From Actinomadura opuntiae (GTDB lineage Bacteria > Actinomycetota > Actinomycetes > Streptosporangiales > Streptosporangiaceae), in the NCBI RefSeq assembly GCF_030283205.1, contig NZ_JASNWF010000016.1, positions 18,018 through 82,017 on the forward strand: 64,000 bases of DNA. The letters run 5' to 3'. The notes under the pieces are model-generated. The model did not search any database. It saw nothing but the letters and a program-made list of their open reading frames with translations, and was not told where the DNA came from. Numbering within the stretch: the first letter of the stretch is position 1; each line of letters begins with the position of its first letter. Below, in pieces: positions 17,950-26,805 of the stretch. The position numbers and the translations under genes are program-made.

Positions 17950-19026
17950 ATGACTTTGCGCGTACTCGCCGCCATGTCGGGCGGCGTCGACTCCGCGGTG
18001 GCCGCGGCCCGCGCCGCCGAGGCGGGGCACGACGTCACCGGCGTCCACATGGCCCTGTCCAGCAACCCCCAGTCGTACCGGACCGGCGCGCGCGGCTGCT
18101 GCACCCTGGAGGACTCCCGGGACGCGCGCCGCGCCGCCGACGTGATCGGCATCCCGTTCTACGTGTGGGACCTCGCCGAGCGCTTCCACCGGGACGTGGT
18201 GGAGGACTTCGTCAGCGAGTACGCGGCGGGCCGCACCCCGAACCCGTGCCTGCGCTGCAACGAGAAGATCAAGTTCGCGGCGCTGCTGGACCGGGCGATG
18301 GCGCTCGGCTTCGACGCGGTCTGCACCGGGCACTACGCGCGGCTGGACGGCGGCGTCCTGCGGCGCGGCGTCGACGAGGGCAAGGACCAGTCGTACGTGC
18401 TGGCGGTCTGCACGCCCGAGCAGCTCGCGCACGCGATGTTCCCGCTCGGCGACACCACCAAGGCCGACATCCGGCGCGAGGCGGAGCGGCGCGGCCTCCA
18501 GGTCGCGGACAAGCCCGACAGCCACGACATCTGCTTCATCGCGGACGGCGACACCCGCGGGTTCCTCGCCGAGCGGCTCGGCTCGGCGCCGGGCCCGATC
18601 GTCGACGCCGACGGGACGCGCGTCGGCGAGCACGACGGCGCGTACGCGTACACGATCGGGCAGCGCAAGGGCCTGCGGCTCGGCGTCCCCGCGCCGGACG
18701 GCAAGCCCCGCTACGTCCTGGACATCTCGCCGGTCACCAACACCGTCACCGTGGGCCCGCGCGAGGCGCTGGACGTCCACGAGATCGTCGGCGAGCGCCC
18801 GGTGTGGCTGGGCGAGGCGCCGGACGGGCCGTTCGCCTGCCACGTCCAGCTCCGCGCGCACGGCGAGGTGTACGCCTGCACCGCCGAGCCGGACGGCGAC
18901 GCGCTGCGCATCCGCCTCGCCACCCCCGCACGCGGTGTCGCGGCCGGCCAGGCCGCCGTCCTGTACGAGGGAGACCGCGTCCTCGCGTCCGCCACGATCG
19001 CCGAGACCGCCCGCGTCCCCGCCTGA
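17950..19026 (+). CDS. mnmA: tRNA-specific 2-thiouridylase
   Basis: 358 aa. Forms 2-thiouridine at wobble position 34 of tRNA Lys, Glu and Gln, using sulfur relayed from cysteine desulfurase. PP-loop motif MSGGVDSAVAA near the N-terminus, catalytic NPCLRCN (C100) and HDICFIAD (C195) giving the Cys pair, then the GQRKGL and DGxPRYV-type C-terminal motifs. ATG 17950 has GGAGG four bases upstream; the in-frame TTG at 17905 is unlikely. The cysteine desulfurase lies upstream and tRNA-Glu and tRNA-Gln genes are in the same window. Confidence 0.95.
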   Translation: MTLRVLAAMSGGVDSAVAAARAAEAGHDVTGVHMALSSNPQSYRTGARGCCTLEDSRDARRAADVIGIPFYVWDLAERFHRDVVEDFVSEYAAGRTPNPCLRCNEKIKFAALLDRAMALGFDAVCTGHYARLDGGVLRRGVDEGKDQSYVLAVCTPEQLAHAMFPLGDTTKADIRREAERRGLQVADKPDSHDICFIADGDTRGFLAERLGSAPGPIVDADGTRVGEHDGAYAYTIGQRKGLRLGVPAPDGKPRYVLDISPVTNTVTVGPREALDVHEIVGERPVWLGEAPDGPFACHVQLRAHGEVYACTAEPDGDALRIRLATPARGVAAGQAAVLYEGDRVLASATIAETARVPA

Positions 19027-19075
19027 CCCGCCCTGACCTGTGTTGGCGCGGGCCATGCCATGAGCGCGCGTTCAT

Positions 19076-19125
19076 TTGCGGCGAGTCGTCGTCATCCCGC
19101 CCGCCATAACGACGACTCGCCGCAA
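19076..19125. terminator. 17-bp perfect inverted repeat after mnmA
   Basis: TTGCGGCGAGTCGTCGT (19076-19092) is the exact complement of 19109-19125, with a 16-base loop; one G-T and one A-T pair extend it outward to 19074-19127. It lies 50 bases after the mnmA stop and 56 bases before the next start. It may be a terminator, but stem length and loop size are also those of a REP-like element or operator. Confidence 0.6.
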
Positions 19126-19180
19126 GTCGACGTCCTGCGGTGGGGTTAGGGTCGTCGGTGATCTGCGCTTGGAGGGTGCT

Positions 19181-19999
19181 GTGGAATTCGGTGTGTCGAC
19201 GTTCGTGACGGACGACGGGATCGGGCCGGCCGCGTTGGGGCGCGGGCTGGAGGAGCGCGGGTTCGGGTCGCTGTTCGTGGCCGAGCACACGCACATCCCG
19301 GTCAAGCGGGAGTCGCCGTGGCCGGGCGGGGACGAGCTGCCCCGGCACTACTACCGGACGCTCGACCCGTTCGTGACGCTGACCGCCGCAGCGACGGCGA
19401 CCGAGCGGCTGCGGGTGGGCACCGGCATCGCGCTGATCGTCCAGCGCGACCCGATCGTGCTGGCCAACGAGGTCGCCTCGCTCGACCTGGTCTCCGGCGG
19501 ACGGGCCGTGCTGGGCGTCGGCGCGGGATGGAACCGGGAGGAGATGCGCAATCACGGCACCGAGCCGAAGACCCGGATGCGGCTGCTGCGCGAGCGGGTG
19601 CTGGCGGTGAAGGAGCTGTGGACCAAGGAGCAGGCCGAGTTCCACGGGGAGTTCGTCGACTTCGACCCGGTGTTCTCCTACCCGAAGCCGGTGCAGGACC
19701 CGCATCCGCCGGTGCTGGTCGGCGGGTCGGGGCCGACGACGTTCGACCGGGTGGTCGAGTTCGGGGACGGCTGGATGCCGATCTTCGGGCGGGGCACCGA
19801 CGCGCTGGCGGCGCAGATCGCCGAGCTGCGGGAGCGGGCCGGGCGCCGCGTCCCGGTGACGCTGTTCGCCGTCCCGCCCAAGCCCGAGGTGATCGAGAAG
19901 CTGGAGGGCGCCGGCGTCGACGAGATCCTGTTCAACCTGCCGACCGAGCCGGAGGACGGGACGCTGCGGCGCCTCGACCGGCTGGCGGAGCTCCTCTGA
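19181..19999 (+). CDS. LLM-class F420-dependent oxidoreductase
   Basis: A 272-aa luciferase-like TIM-barrel protein of the actinobacterial TIGR03619-type subgroup. Features: AEHTHIPV near residue 37, TGIALIVQRDPIVLANEVAS, the SGGRAVLGVGAGWNREEM motif that binds the F420 phosphate/deazaflavin, and the PPVLVGGSGP strand. GTG 19181 has GGAGG six bases upstream. The sequence upstream of GTG forms the 17-bp inverted repeat and is not coding. Substrate unknown. Confidence 0.88.
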   Translation: MEFGVSTFVTDDGIGPAALGRGLEERGFGSLFVAEHTHIPVKRESPWPGGDELPRHYYRTLDPFVTLTAAATATERLRVGTGIALIVQRDPIVLANEVASLDLVSGGRAVLGVGAGWNREEMRNHGTEPKTRMRLLRERVLAVKELWTKEQAEFHGEFVDFDPVFSYPKPVQDPHPPVLVGGSGPTTFDRVVEFGDGWMPIFGRGTDALAAQIAELRERAGRRVPVTLFAVPPKPEVIEKLEGAGVDEILFNLPTEPEDGTLRRLDRLAELL

Positions 20000-20057
20000 G
20001 TCCGGGGAGCGCCGCCGCCGGGATTCGGGCGGTCGTTTCGTCGGTAGGGTTCCGTCC

Positions 20058-21062
20058 GTGACGAGCGAGCATCCGTGGCAGGCGGGGACGGCGACCGGGA
20101 TCGGGTCGTATCCGGGGGACGACCCGGAGGAGGCGCTGCGGGTCGTGCTGGGCGAGCTGCCCGAACTGCCGCATCTGCCGGAGCTGCCCGCGCGCGGGCC
20201 CGGCGCCGACCTGACCGGGCGGACGGCCGGGCTGCTGGTGGACCTGCCGGTGCGGGTGGAGCCGTCCGGCTGGCGGTTCTCCGACCGGCCGGGCCGCGAC
20301 ACGCTGCGCTCCCACGACCATCTCACGCGGGACCTCGACGTCCTGGAGGAGGTCGCGGGCGGGCACGACGGACCGTTCAAGATCCAGGTGTGCGGGCCGT
20401 GGACGCTGGCGGCGACGATCGAGCTGCGGCACGGCGACCGCGCGCTGAAGGACCCGGGCGCCGTCCGCGACCTGGTCGCGTCGCTGGCCGAGGGGGTCGC
20501 CGCGCACGTCGCGGACGTCCGGCGGCGGCTGCCGGCGGCGGAGATCGTCCTGCAGCTCGACGAGCCGGGCCTGCCCGCCGCGCTCGCCGGGACCGTCCCG
20601 ACGGCCAGCGGGTTCTCGCGGCTGCGGGCCGTCGAGGCGCCGGTCGCCGAGGACGCGCTGCGACAGGTGATCGAGGCCGCGGACGCGTTTCCGGTGGTGC
20701 ACTGCTGCGCCCGGAACGTCCCGTACGGTCTGCTCCGCGCGGCGGGCGCCAAGGCGATCTCGGTCGACCTGAGCCTCGTCCCGAGGCGCGACGACGACGC
20801 AGTAGGGGAGACGATCGACGCGGGTGTCGGGCTCTTCCTGGGCGCGGTGCCCGGAACGGACGCCGCGCTGCCGTCCCTCCAGGCGACCGCGGCACCGGTC
20901 AAGGAGCTGTGGCGCCGGTTCGGGTTCCCGCCCGCGCGCCTGGCGGAGCAGGTCGTGATCACCCCGGCGTGCGGGATGGCGGGCGCGTCGCCGCGCTACG
21001 TCCGCGACGCCCTGAAACGCTGCCGCGACACGGCGAGAATGCTGTACGAAGCCGCCGACTGA
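20058..21062 (+). CDS. cobalamin-independent methionine-synthase-like protein (MetE C-terminal domain family)
   Basis: 334 aa, corresponding only to the catalytic half of MetE. It starts with the GIGSYPG motif, has IQVCGPWTLAATIEL, LQLDEPGLPA, a Zn-site HCCA (His and Cys) and a C-terminal TPACGMAG with the last Cys. The family is conserved between mnmA and ligA in actinomycetes, and its true reaction there is not settled. TAGGGT (20045-20050) ends 7 bases before GTG 20058, suggesting a leaderless message. The stop codon lies inside the first unit of the repeat array at 21055. Confidence 0.87.
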   Translation: MTSEHPWQAGTATGIGSYPGDDPEEALRVVLGELPELPHLPELPARGPGADLTGRTAGLLVDLPVRVEPSGWRFSDRPGRDTLRSHDHLTRDLDVLEEVAGGHDGPFKIQVCGPWTLAATIELRHGDRALKDPGAVRDLVASLAEGVAAHVADVRRRLPAAEIVLQLDEPGLPAALAGTVPTASGFSRLRAVEAPVAEDALRQVIEAADAFPVVHCCARNVPYGLLRAAGAKAISVDLSLVPRRDDDAVGETIDAGVGLFLGAVPGTDAALPSLQATAAPVKELWRRFGFPPARLAEQVVITPACGMAGASPRYVRDALKRCRDTARMLYEAAD

Positions 21063-21303
21063 CGTCCGCAACGGAGCGCCAGCGGAGTGGAGGACGGCAG
21101 TCGGCCGCTTTGCCGGGGGGTGTGGGGGGTCGTTCCCCCACAAGGTGACCGACTGACGTCCGCAACGGAGCGCCAGCGGAGTGGAGGACGGCAGTCGGCC
21201 GCTTTTGCCGGGGGGTGTGGGGGGTCGTCCCCCCGCAAGGTGACCGACTGACGTCCGTAACGGAGCGCCGGCGGAGTGGAGGACGGCAGTCGGCCTCTTT
21301 GCC
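21055..21303. repeat. three tandem copies of a ~94-bp structured repeat
   Basis: Units start at 21055, 21149 and 21244 (the last about 60 bp, partial). Each full unit has arm CCGACTGACGTCC pairing with GGACGGCAGTCGG (12 of 13 pairs) around a 24-base loop, then a G-rich hairpin (TGTGGGGG / CCCCCACA in unit 1). Unit 1 begins inside the stop codon context of the upstream gene. A diverged single copy lies at 45797-45895, with the same layout and compensatory changes. No coding function seen. Confidence 0.9.
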
Positions 21304-21377
21304 TGCGGGCGGCGGAGTGGCTGGTGGGCGGGCGTGCCGGGCGTCGGATTGTCGGTGGCAGCGGCGAGAATAGGCGC

Positions 21378-23546
21378 ATGACCACCAGCGAGGGCGTTCC
21401 GACGGAGGCCGCTCAGCGGCACCTGGAGCTGAGCGAGCAGATCGACGAGGCCAACTACCGCTACTACGTGCTCGACCAGCCGACGGTCACCGACGCCGAG
21501 TACGACGGGATGATGCGCGAGCTCCAAGCGCTGGAGGCCGAGCATCCGGAGCTGGTCACGCCGAACTCGCCGACGCAGCGGGTGGGCGCGCCGATCACGA
21601 CCGACTTCGCGACCGTCGAGCATCTGGAGCGGATGCAGAGCCTCGACAACGCGATGAGCGCCGACGAGCTGCTGGCATGGGACGAGCGGGTGGTCCGGGA
21701 GGTCGGCGAGGTCGCCGGCTACCTGTGCGAGCTGAAGATCGACGGGCTGGCCATCGCGGTGACCTACGAGAAGGGGCGCCTGGTGCGCGGGGTGACCCGC
21801 GGCGACGGCCGTACCGGCGAGGACGTCACCAACAACGTCCGCACCATCGACGCGCTGCCCGACCGGCTGGCCGGCGAGGGCTGGCCCGACCTGCTGGAGG
21901 TGCGCGGCGAGGTCTTCCTGCCCGTCGAGGGGTTCGAGCAGGTCAACACGGCCCAGGTGGAGGCCGGCAAGGACCCGTTCGCCAACCCGCGCAACGCGGC
22001 GGCGGGGTCGCTGCGGCAGAAGGACCCGCGCGTCACGGCGCACCGCCCGCTGAGCATGCTCGTCCACGGGTTCGGCGCGTGGGAGGGCGGCAAGCGGCCG
22101 GAGAGCCAGTCCGGGGCGTACGAAACGATGCGCGGGTGGGGGCTGCCGGTCAGCGACCGCTACAAGGTCGTCGACGGGCTGGACGCCGTCCGCGAGTACA
22201 TCGACTTCTACGGCGAGAACCGGCACGACCCGGCGTACGAGATCGACGGCGTGGTGGTGAAGGTCGACCAGTTCTCGCTGCAGCGACGGCTCGGGTCGAC
22301 GAGCCGCGCGCCGCGCTGGGCGATCGCGTGGAAGTACCCACCGGAGGAGGTCAACACCAAGCTCCTCGACATCAAGGTCGGCGTCGGCCGGACCGGGCGC
22401 GTCACGCCGTACGGCGTGATGGAGCCGATCAAGGTCGCCGGGTCGACGGTGGAGCGGGCGACCCTGCACAACGCGGGCGAGGTGAAGCGCAAGGGCGTGC
22501 TGATCGGCGACACGGTCGTGCTGCGCAAGGCCGGCGACGTGATCCCGGAGATCGTCGCGCCGGTGACCGCGCTGCGCGACGGCTCGGAGCGCGAGTTCGA
22601 GATGCCGACGCGCTGCCCCGAGTGCGGGACGGAGTTGGCGTACGAGAAGGAGGGCGACGCCGACATCCGCTGCCCGAACGCGCAGTACTGCCCGGGCCAG
22701 CTGCGGGAACGGGTGTTCTTCGTGGCCAGCCGCAACGCCCTCGACATCGAGGCGCTCGGCTACGTGGCGGCGACGGCGCTGACGCAGCCGCTGGAGCCGA
22801 GCGACCCGCCGGTGAGGAACGAGGGCGATCTGTTCCACCTGACGGTCGAGCAGCTGCTGCCGATCCGGAGCCATGTCCTCGACCAGCGGACCGGGACGAC
22901 CAAGACCGATCCGAAGACCGGCGAGCCCAAGGTCGTGTCGTTCTTCGCCAACAAGGAGGGCGAGCCGAAGAAGACGGTCGAGATCCTCTTCCAGGAGCTG
23001 GAGAAGGCCAAGCGGCAGCCGTTGTGGCGGGTGCTGGTGGCGCTGTCGATCCGGCACGTCGGACCGTCCGCCGCGCGCGACCTCGCCCGCGAGATGCGGT
23101 CGATGGACGCGATCGCGAACGCGACGGAGGAGGAGCTGGCGGCGGTCGACGGCGTGGGCCCGACGATCGCCGCGTCGATCAAGCGGTGGTTCGAGGTCGA
23201 CTGGCACCGCGAGATCGTGGAGAAGTGGCGGGCCGCGGGCGTGCGGATGGAGGACGAGGGCGCGGCGGGCCCGCGCCCGCTGGAGGGCGTCACCGTGGTG
23301 ATCACCGGGTCGCTGGAGGGATTCAGCCGGGACTCGGCGACGGAGGCGGTGCAGCGGCTCGGCGGGAAGGTGTCGGGGTCGGTGTCGAAGAAAACGGGCT
23401 TCGTGGTGGTGGGCGACAGCCCGGGGTCGAAGTACGACAAAGCCGTCAAACTCGGCGTACCGGTCCTGGCGGAGGAGGGCTTCCGGGTGCTCCTGGCCGA
23501 CGGGCCAGATGCGGCCAAAAATGTAACTTTGCGCGCGGACGGATGA
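21378..23546 (+). CDS. ligA: NAD-dependent DNA ligase
   Basis: A 722-aa LigA sealing nicks in replication and repair. Order: domain Ia (HxYYxxDxPxxxDxEYD form: NYRYYVLDQPTVTDAEYD), adenylation site CELKIDG (K120), RGDGRTGEDVTNN, the VVVKVD and WKYPPEE motifs, OB fold (GRTGRVTPYGVMEP), a four-Cys zinc finger (CPECG ... CPNAQYCPGQ), HhH repeats with VDGVGPTIAASI, and a C-terminal BRCT domain (GVTVVITGSLEGFSRD). ATG 21378 gives the usual N-terminus. One unusual stretch, about 460-545, has a Lys/Thr/Pro-rich insert TGTTKTDPKTGEPKV. Confidence 0.97.
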   Translation: MTTSEGVPTEAAQRHLELSEQIDEANYRYYVLDQPTVTDAEYDGMMRELQALEAEHPELVTPNSPTQRVGAPITTDFATVEHLERMQSLDNAMSADELLAWDERVVREVGEVAGYLCELKIDGLAIAVTYEKGRLVRGVTRGDGRTGEDVTNNVRTIDALPDRLAGEGWPDLLEVRGEVFLPVEGFEQVNTAQVEAGKDPFANPRNAAAGSLRQKDPRVTAHRPLSMLVHGFGAWEGGKRPESQSGAYETMRGWGLPVSDRYKVVDGLDAVREYIDFYGENRHDPAYEIDGVVVKVDQFSLQRRLGSTSRAPRWAIAWKYPPEEVNTKLLDIKVGVGRTGRVTPYGVMEPIKVAGSTVERATLHNAGEVKRKGVLIGDTVVLRKAGDVIPEIVAPVTALRDGSEREFEMPTRCPECGTELAYEKEGDADIRCPNAQYCPGQLRERVFFVASRNALDIEALGYVAATALTQPLEPSDPPVRNEGDLFHLTVEQLLPIRSHVLDQRTGTTKTDPKTGEPKVVSFFANKEGEPKKTVEILFQELEKAKRQPLWRVLVALSIRHVGPSAARDLAREMRSMDAIANATEEELAAVDGVGPTIAASIKRWFEVDWHREIVEKWRAAGVRMEDEGAAGPRPLEGVTVVITGSLEGFSRDSATEAVQRLGGKVSGSVSKKTGFVVVGDSPGSKYDKAVKLGVPVLAEEGFRVLLADGPDAAKNVTLRADG

Positions 23547-23800
23547 CCGGGCGTGGTTAAGCGCCCCCTCACCAGTGTCGCGTTACTCAGGGGTACACTT
23601 CAGCTACCGTCGGGTGAGGGGCCGGTATGGAAAGGGCATAACGGAACGTACGCAACCGGTTTCGCGAAGTTGAGCAAAGGCCGTACTCTCCCTGACATCA
23701 CGACCCACCTGAATCTCCGGACGCACCACCCGGGAGGAGTCCCCCGAGGTCCGGCACGTCCGGTGCCGGGGGACGGCCCCCCGAACCCCCCGAGGATGTG
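23547..23800. other. leader/promoter region of the GGDEF-EAL gene
   Basis: No gene. CCCCTCACC (23565-23573) pairs perfectly with GGTGAGGGG (23613-23621) over a 39-base loop, enough for a folded 5' leader or a terminator of ligA. The remainder holds a GGGAGGAG at 23731-23738 and no recognised riboswitch pattern. Confidence 0.4.
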
Positions 23801-25924
23801 ATGAAGGACCCGAACAACACGCGGAACACGGCCCCGCGCCGCGGCTCCCCGTTGTGGATCTACTTCGTCGTCGTCATCCTGCTCGGCGTCACCGCGTGCG
23901 CCGTCGCGTTCGCCGGGCTCAGCGGCGCCGACCTGGACGCGCTCGCCGGCAATCCGGTGTTCTGGATCCTCGGCTGCTTCATCGTCTTCGGCGAGCTGCG
24001 CCCCATCATCACGCCCGGCTCCACCGAGAACAACGGCGCGACCACCTCCACCACGTTCGCCTTCGCCGCGCTGCTGTACGCCGGGCTCCCCGTCGCCGCC
24101 GCGCTCCAGGCGATCGCCGTGGTCACCTGCGGGGTGTTCCGCGGCCGCACCCCGCACCGCATCGCCTTCAACGCCGCCCAGTACACCCTCAGCCTCGGCG
24201 CCGCGCAGCTCGTCCTCGCCCTCTTCGGCGACCTCGCCACCCCGTCCGGCACCTGGGTGCCCGACGGCTCCGACCTGCCCGCCATCGCGCTCGCCGGCGC
24301 CGTCTACTTCGTCTGCAACGACACCCTCGTCGGCTCGGCCGTCGCGCTGCACGAGCGGGTCTCCCTGGTCAAGGCGCTGCGCTGGGACCTCGCCTACCAG
24401 GTGCTGGTGCACCTGGCGCTGCTCGGGCTCGCCCCGATGATGGTCATCGCGATGGACCGCTCCGCGCTGTTCGTCCCGCTGATCCTGCTGCCGTTCATCG
24501 CCGTCTACCTGAACGCCTCCGTCGCCGTCCGGCGCGAGCACCAGGCCCTGCACGACGGCCTGACCGGCCTTCCCAACCGCAAGCTGCTGATCGTCCGGAC
24601 CGAGGAAGCGCTCGCTGAGGCGCGCGGCGCGGAGAAGCGCAGCGCGGCCCTGCGGCGCGGCGCGGCCTCGATCAAACCGCCGCGGCGCCGCGCCGCGGTG
24701 GAGGAGCGCGATCAGCGCGCCGGGCTGTTCCTGCTCGACCTCGACCGGTTCAAGGAGGTCAACGACACCCTCGGGCACCCGACCGGCGACCGCCTGCTGC
24801 AGCTGGTCGCGCACCGGCTCACCCACAGCGTCCGCCCCGGCGACCTGGTCGCCCGGCTCGGCGGCGACGAGTTCGCGGTGCTGCTGCCGTCCGTGCGCGA
24901 CGAGGCCGCCGCCCGCGAGGTCGCCGCCCGGCTGCGCGCCGCGCTCGGCGAGCCCGTCCGCCTCGACGGCATGTCGTTCGACCTGGAGGCCAGCGTCGGG
25001 ATCGCGCTGTTCCCCGACCACGCCCCCGACTTCGAGCTGCTCCTGCAGCGCGCCGACGTGGCGATGTACAACGCCAAGGAGGGCCGCACCGGCGTCGAGG
25101 TCTACTCGCCCGCCAACGACCGCAACTCACCGGAGCGGCTCACCATGCTCGGCGACCTGCGCCGCGCCATCGACCGCTCCGAGCTGGAGCTGTTCTACCA
25201 GCCGAAGGTCTCGCTGCGGGACGGCCAGCTCGTCGGCATGGAGGCGCTGCTGCGCTGGCGCCACCCCGACAAGGGCCTCCTCGAACCCGAGGCGTTCCTG
25301 TCGATCGCCGAGCAGACCTACCTGATGCGCTCGATCACCCATCACGTCGTCGAGGCCGCCCTCGCCCAGACCGCCGCCTGGTGGCGCGAGGACCTCGCCG
25401 TCCAGGTCGCGGTGAACGCCTCCGGACGCGACCTGCTCGACACCGGCCTCACCGAGACCATCGAGGAGGGACTGCTCGCGCGCGGGCTGCCCGCCGCCGC
25501 GCTCCAGCTCGAGATCACCGAGCGGATCCTGATGAGCGAGCCGGCCTACGCCTCCGACACCGTCGCCAAGCTCGCCGAACTCGGCATCCCGCTCAGCCTG
25601 GACGACTTCGGCACCGGCTACTCCTCGCTCGTCCGGCTCAAGCGGCTCCCGGTCGAGGAGATCAAGATCGACTCCTCGTTCGTGGGGCGGCTCACCGACT
25701 CCACCGACGACGCGGTGATCGTCCGCTCGATCGTCGACCTCGTCCGCACCCTCGGCCTGCGCTCGGTCGCCGAGGGCGTCGAGAACCCGCAGACCGCCCG
25801 CATGCTCCGCGAGATGGGCTGCGACGCCGCCCAGGGCTGGCACTTCGGCCGCCCCATGGACGCCGACACCGCCACCGACTGGCTCCGCCGCCACGTCCAA
25901 CGAGCCCCCGAACCGGCGGCGTAG
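23801..25924 (+). CDS. membrane GGDEF-EAL protein (c-di-GMP turnover)
   Basis: 707 aa. About five to six hydrophobic segments in the first 230 residues form a membrane sensor. The GGDEF domain has HDGLTGLPNRK, DLDRFKEVNDTLGH and an intact LARLGGDEFAVLL near 353, with a basic Ala/Arg-rich insert between the first two motifs. The EAL domain has MEALLRWRHP (about 480), ITERILM, DDFGTGYSSL, IKIDSSFV and EGVE. Both halves look competent. The location next to ligA is that of Streptomyces RmdB, a c-di-GMP phosphodiesterase; orthology is inferred. ATG 23801 has GAGG five bases upstream; GTG 23798 is adjacent. Confidence 0.9.
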   Translation: MKDPNNTRNTAPRRGSPLWIYFVVVILLGVTACAVAFAGLSGADLDALAGNPVFWILGCFIVFGELRPIITPGSTENNGATTSTTFAFAALLYAGLPVAAALQAIAVVTCGVFRGRTPHRIAFNAAQYTLSLGAAQLVLALFGDLATPSGTWVPDGSDLPAIALAGAVYFVCNDTLVGSAVALHERVSLVKALRWDLAYQVLVHLALLGLAPMMVIAMDRSALFVPLILLPFIAVYLNASVAVRREHQALHDGLTGLPNRKLLIVRTEEALAEARGAEKRSAALRRGAASIKPPRRRAAVEERDQRAGLFLLDLDRFKEVNDTLGHPTGDRLLQLVAHRLTHSVRPGDLVARLGGDEFAVLLPSVRDEAAAREVAARLRAALGEPVRLDGMSFDLEASVGIALFPDHAPDFELLLQRADVAMYNAKEGRTGVEVYSPANDRNSPERLTMLGDLRRAIDRSELELFYQPKVSLRDGQLVGMEALLRWRHPDKGLLEPEAFLSIAEQTYLMRSITHHVVEAALAQTAAWWREDLAVQVAVNASGRDLLDTGLTETIEEGLLARGLPAAALQLEITERILMSEPAYASDTVAKLAELGIPLSLDDFGTGYSSLVRLKRLPVEEIKIDSSFVGRLTDSTDDAVIVRSIVDLVRTLGLRSVAEGVENPQTARMLREMGCDAAQGWHFGRPMDADTATDWLRRHVQRAPEPAA

Positions 25925-25925
25925 T

Positions 25926-26100
25926 TCATTGCAGTGCCCTAGGCGTCAGGCGCTGGAGCGCCTTCCTTCGGCGGGCACTGCGTGCGATCGCTGCATCGCT
26001 CCGACTCGGCCCTGGGGGCCTCGCTGCGCGATCGGATTCTCGCAAGCTCGAATCCGGCTTCGCTCGCGATCGCGACGGTCGAGGCGGTCGCGTGGCCGGG
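25926..26100 (+). repeat. left arm of ~175-bp inverted repeat pair
   Basis: Begins TCATTGCA two bases after the GGDEF-EAL stop and ends near GTGGCCGGG. It is matched in inverted orientation at 26538-26714; 57 bases (25978-26034) are identical. It contains a hairpin GGATTC (26034-26039) / GAATCC (26050-26055) and several CGATCG-type palindromes. Confidence 0.9.
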
Positions 26101-26184
26101 CCGGTGGCTGAGCCATGCGCGGGGATGCCTTCCGCGCCGGGGAAACCGCGTGGGCTTCCGCGTCGGTGTTCGGACGCAATCAGA

Positions 26185-26436
26185 TCAGTAGCGGCGGCGG
26201 GGCTCGTAGGGGTCGTCGTCGTAGTAGTGCTCTTCGCGGATCGCCGCGGGCGGGCGGCGCGCGACGGTACGGCGCGCGGAGACGATCCGGACGATGCCGA
26301 CCACCAGCCCGATCAGGCCGCCGACCATCAAGATGACGCCGACCAGCCGGATGTCGATGCCGCTGAACTGGTAGTTGACCGCGTATGCCAGGATCGCGCC
26401 GATGATGATCAGGGCGATGCTGCCGCCGATGGTCAC
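26185..26436 (-). CDS. DUF6458-like small membrane protein
   Basis: 83 aa with two hydrophobic helices (TIGGSIALIIIGAILAYAV and LVGVILMVGGLIGLVVGIV) and a charged tail with YYDDD and PRRRY. This is the actinobacterial DUF6458 pattern; function unknown. GTG 26436 has AGGAG seven bases upstream, and its protein starts exactly where the conserved family starts; a longer in-frame start at 26547 would read into the right repeat arm and is not supported. The gene sits alone between the two inverted repeat arms. Confidence 0.82.
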   Translation of the reverse strand: MTIGGSIALIIIGAILAYAVNYQFSGIDIRLVGVILMVGGLIGLVVGIVRIVSARRTVARRPPAAIREEHYYDDDPYEPRRRY

Positions 26437-26537
26437 GGCGGACTCCTCTCGTCGTCCCGGGGGTGGACGACAACAGCCTTCCCCGCATGCGGATCTGAAA
26501 CGGCGCGCCGCCCGAGCGGGCGGGGGCGGGTGCTCTT

Positions 26538-26714
26538 CCCCGGCCACGTGCGGGCCTGAACCGTCGCGATCGCGAGCGAAGCCGAGTTCGAGCTTGCGAG
26601 AACTCGATCGCGCAGCGAGGCCCCCAGGGCCGAGTCGGAGCGATGCAGCGATCGCACGCAGCGCCCGTTGAAGGGAGGGCGCCCAGCGCCCGACCGCCGA
26701 GGGCGGTGCAATGA
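26538..26714 (-). repeat. right arm of ~175-bp inverted repeat pair
   Basis: Inverted copy of 25926-26100. The hairpin here is GAGTTC / GAACTC: relative to the left arm two positions changed and both partners changed with them, so pairing is kept. The outer end (TGCAATGA, 26707-26714) mirrors the TCATTGCA of the left arm. Confidence 0.9.
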
Positions 26715-26805
26715 GCTCGGCGCGGGGGGAAACCGTTCGGGTGGTGGGGGCGCGGCCAATAGGATGGCGGGTAACCCATTCTCACCGCAGGAACGGTTTC
26801 TCATC

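Noticed and set aside
21055..21303. CRISPR array
   Set aside because: Repeats are ~94 bp and contiguous with no unique spacers; no cas genes.
19932..23207. 1091-codon open frame on the minus strand across ligA
   Set aside because: Shadow frame of high-GC coding DNA; Arg/Gly/Val-rich composition, no family motifs, and ligA on the plus strand is certain.
23547..23800. c-di-GMP or c-di-AMP riboswitch before the GGDEF-EAL gene
   Set aside because: Only a 9-bp hairpin is visible; the conserved class sequences are absent.
26437..26547. N-terminal extension of the DUF6458-like gene
   Set aside because: Reads into the inverted repeat arm; the GTG at 26436 has a good ribosome site and the family start.
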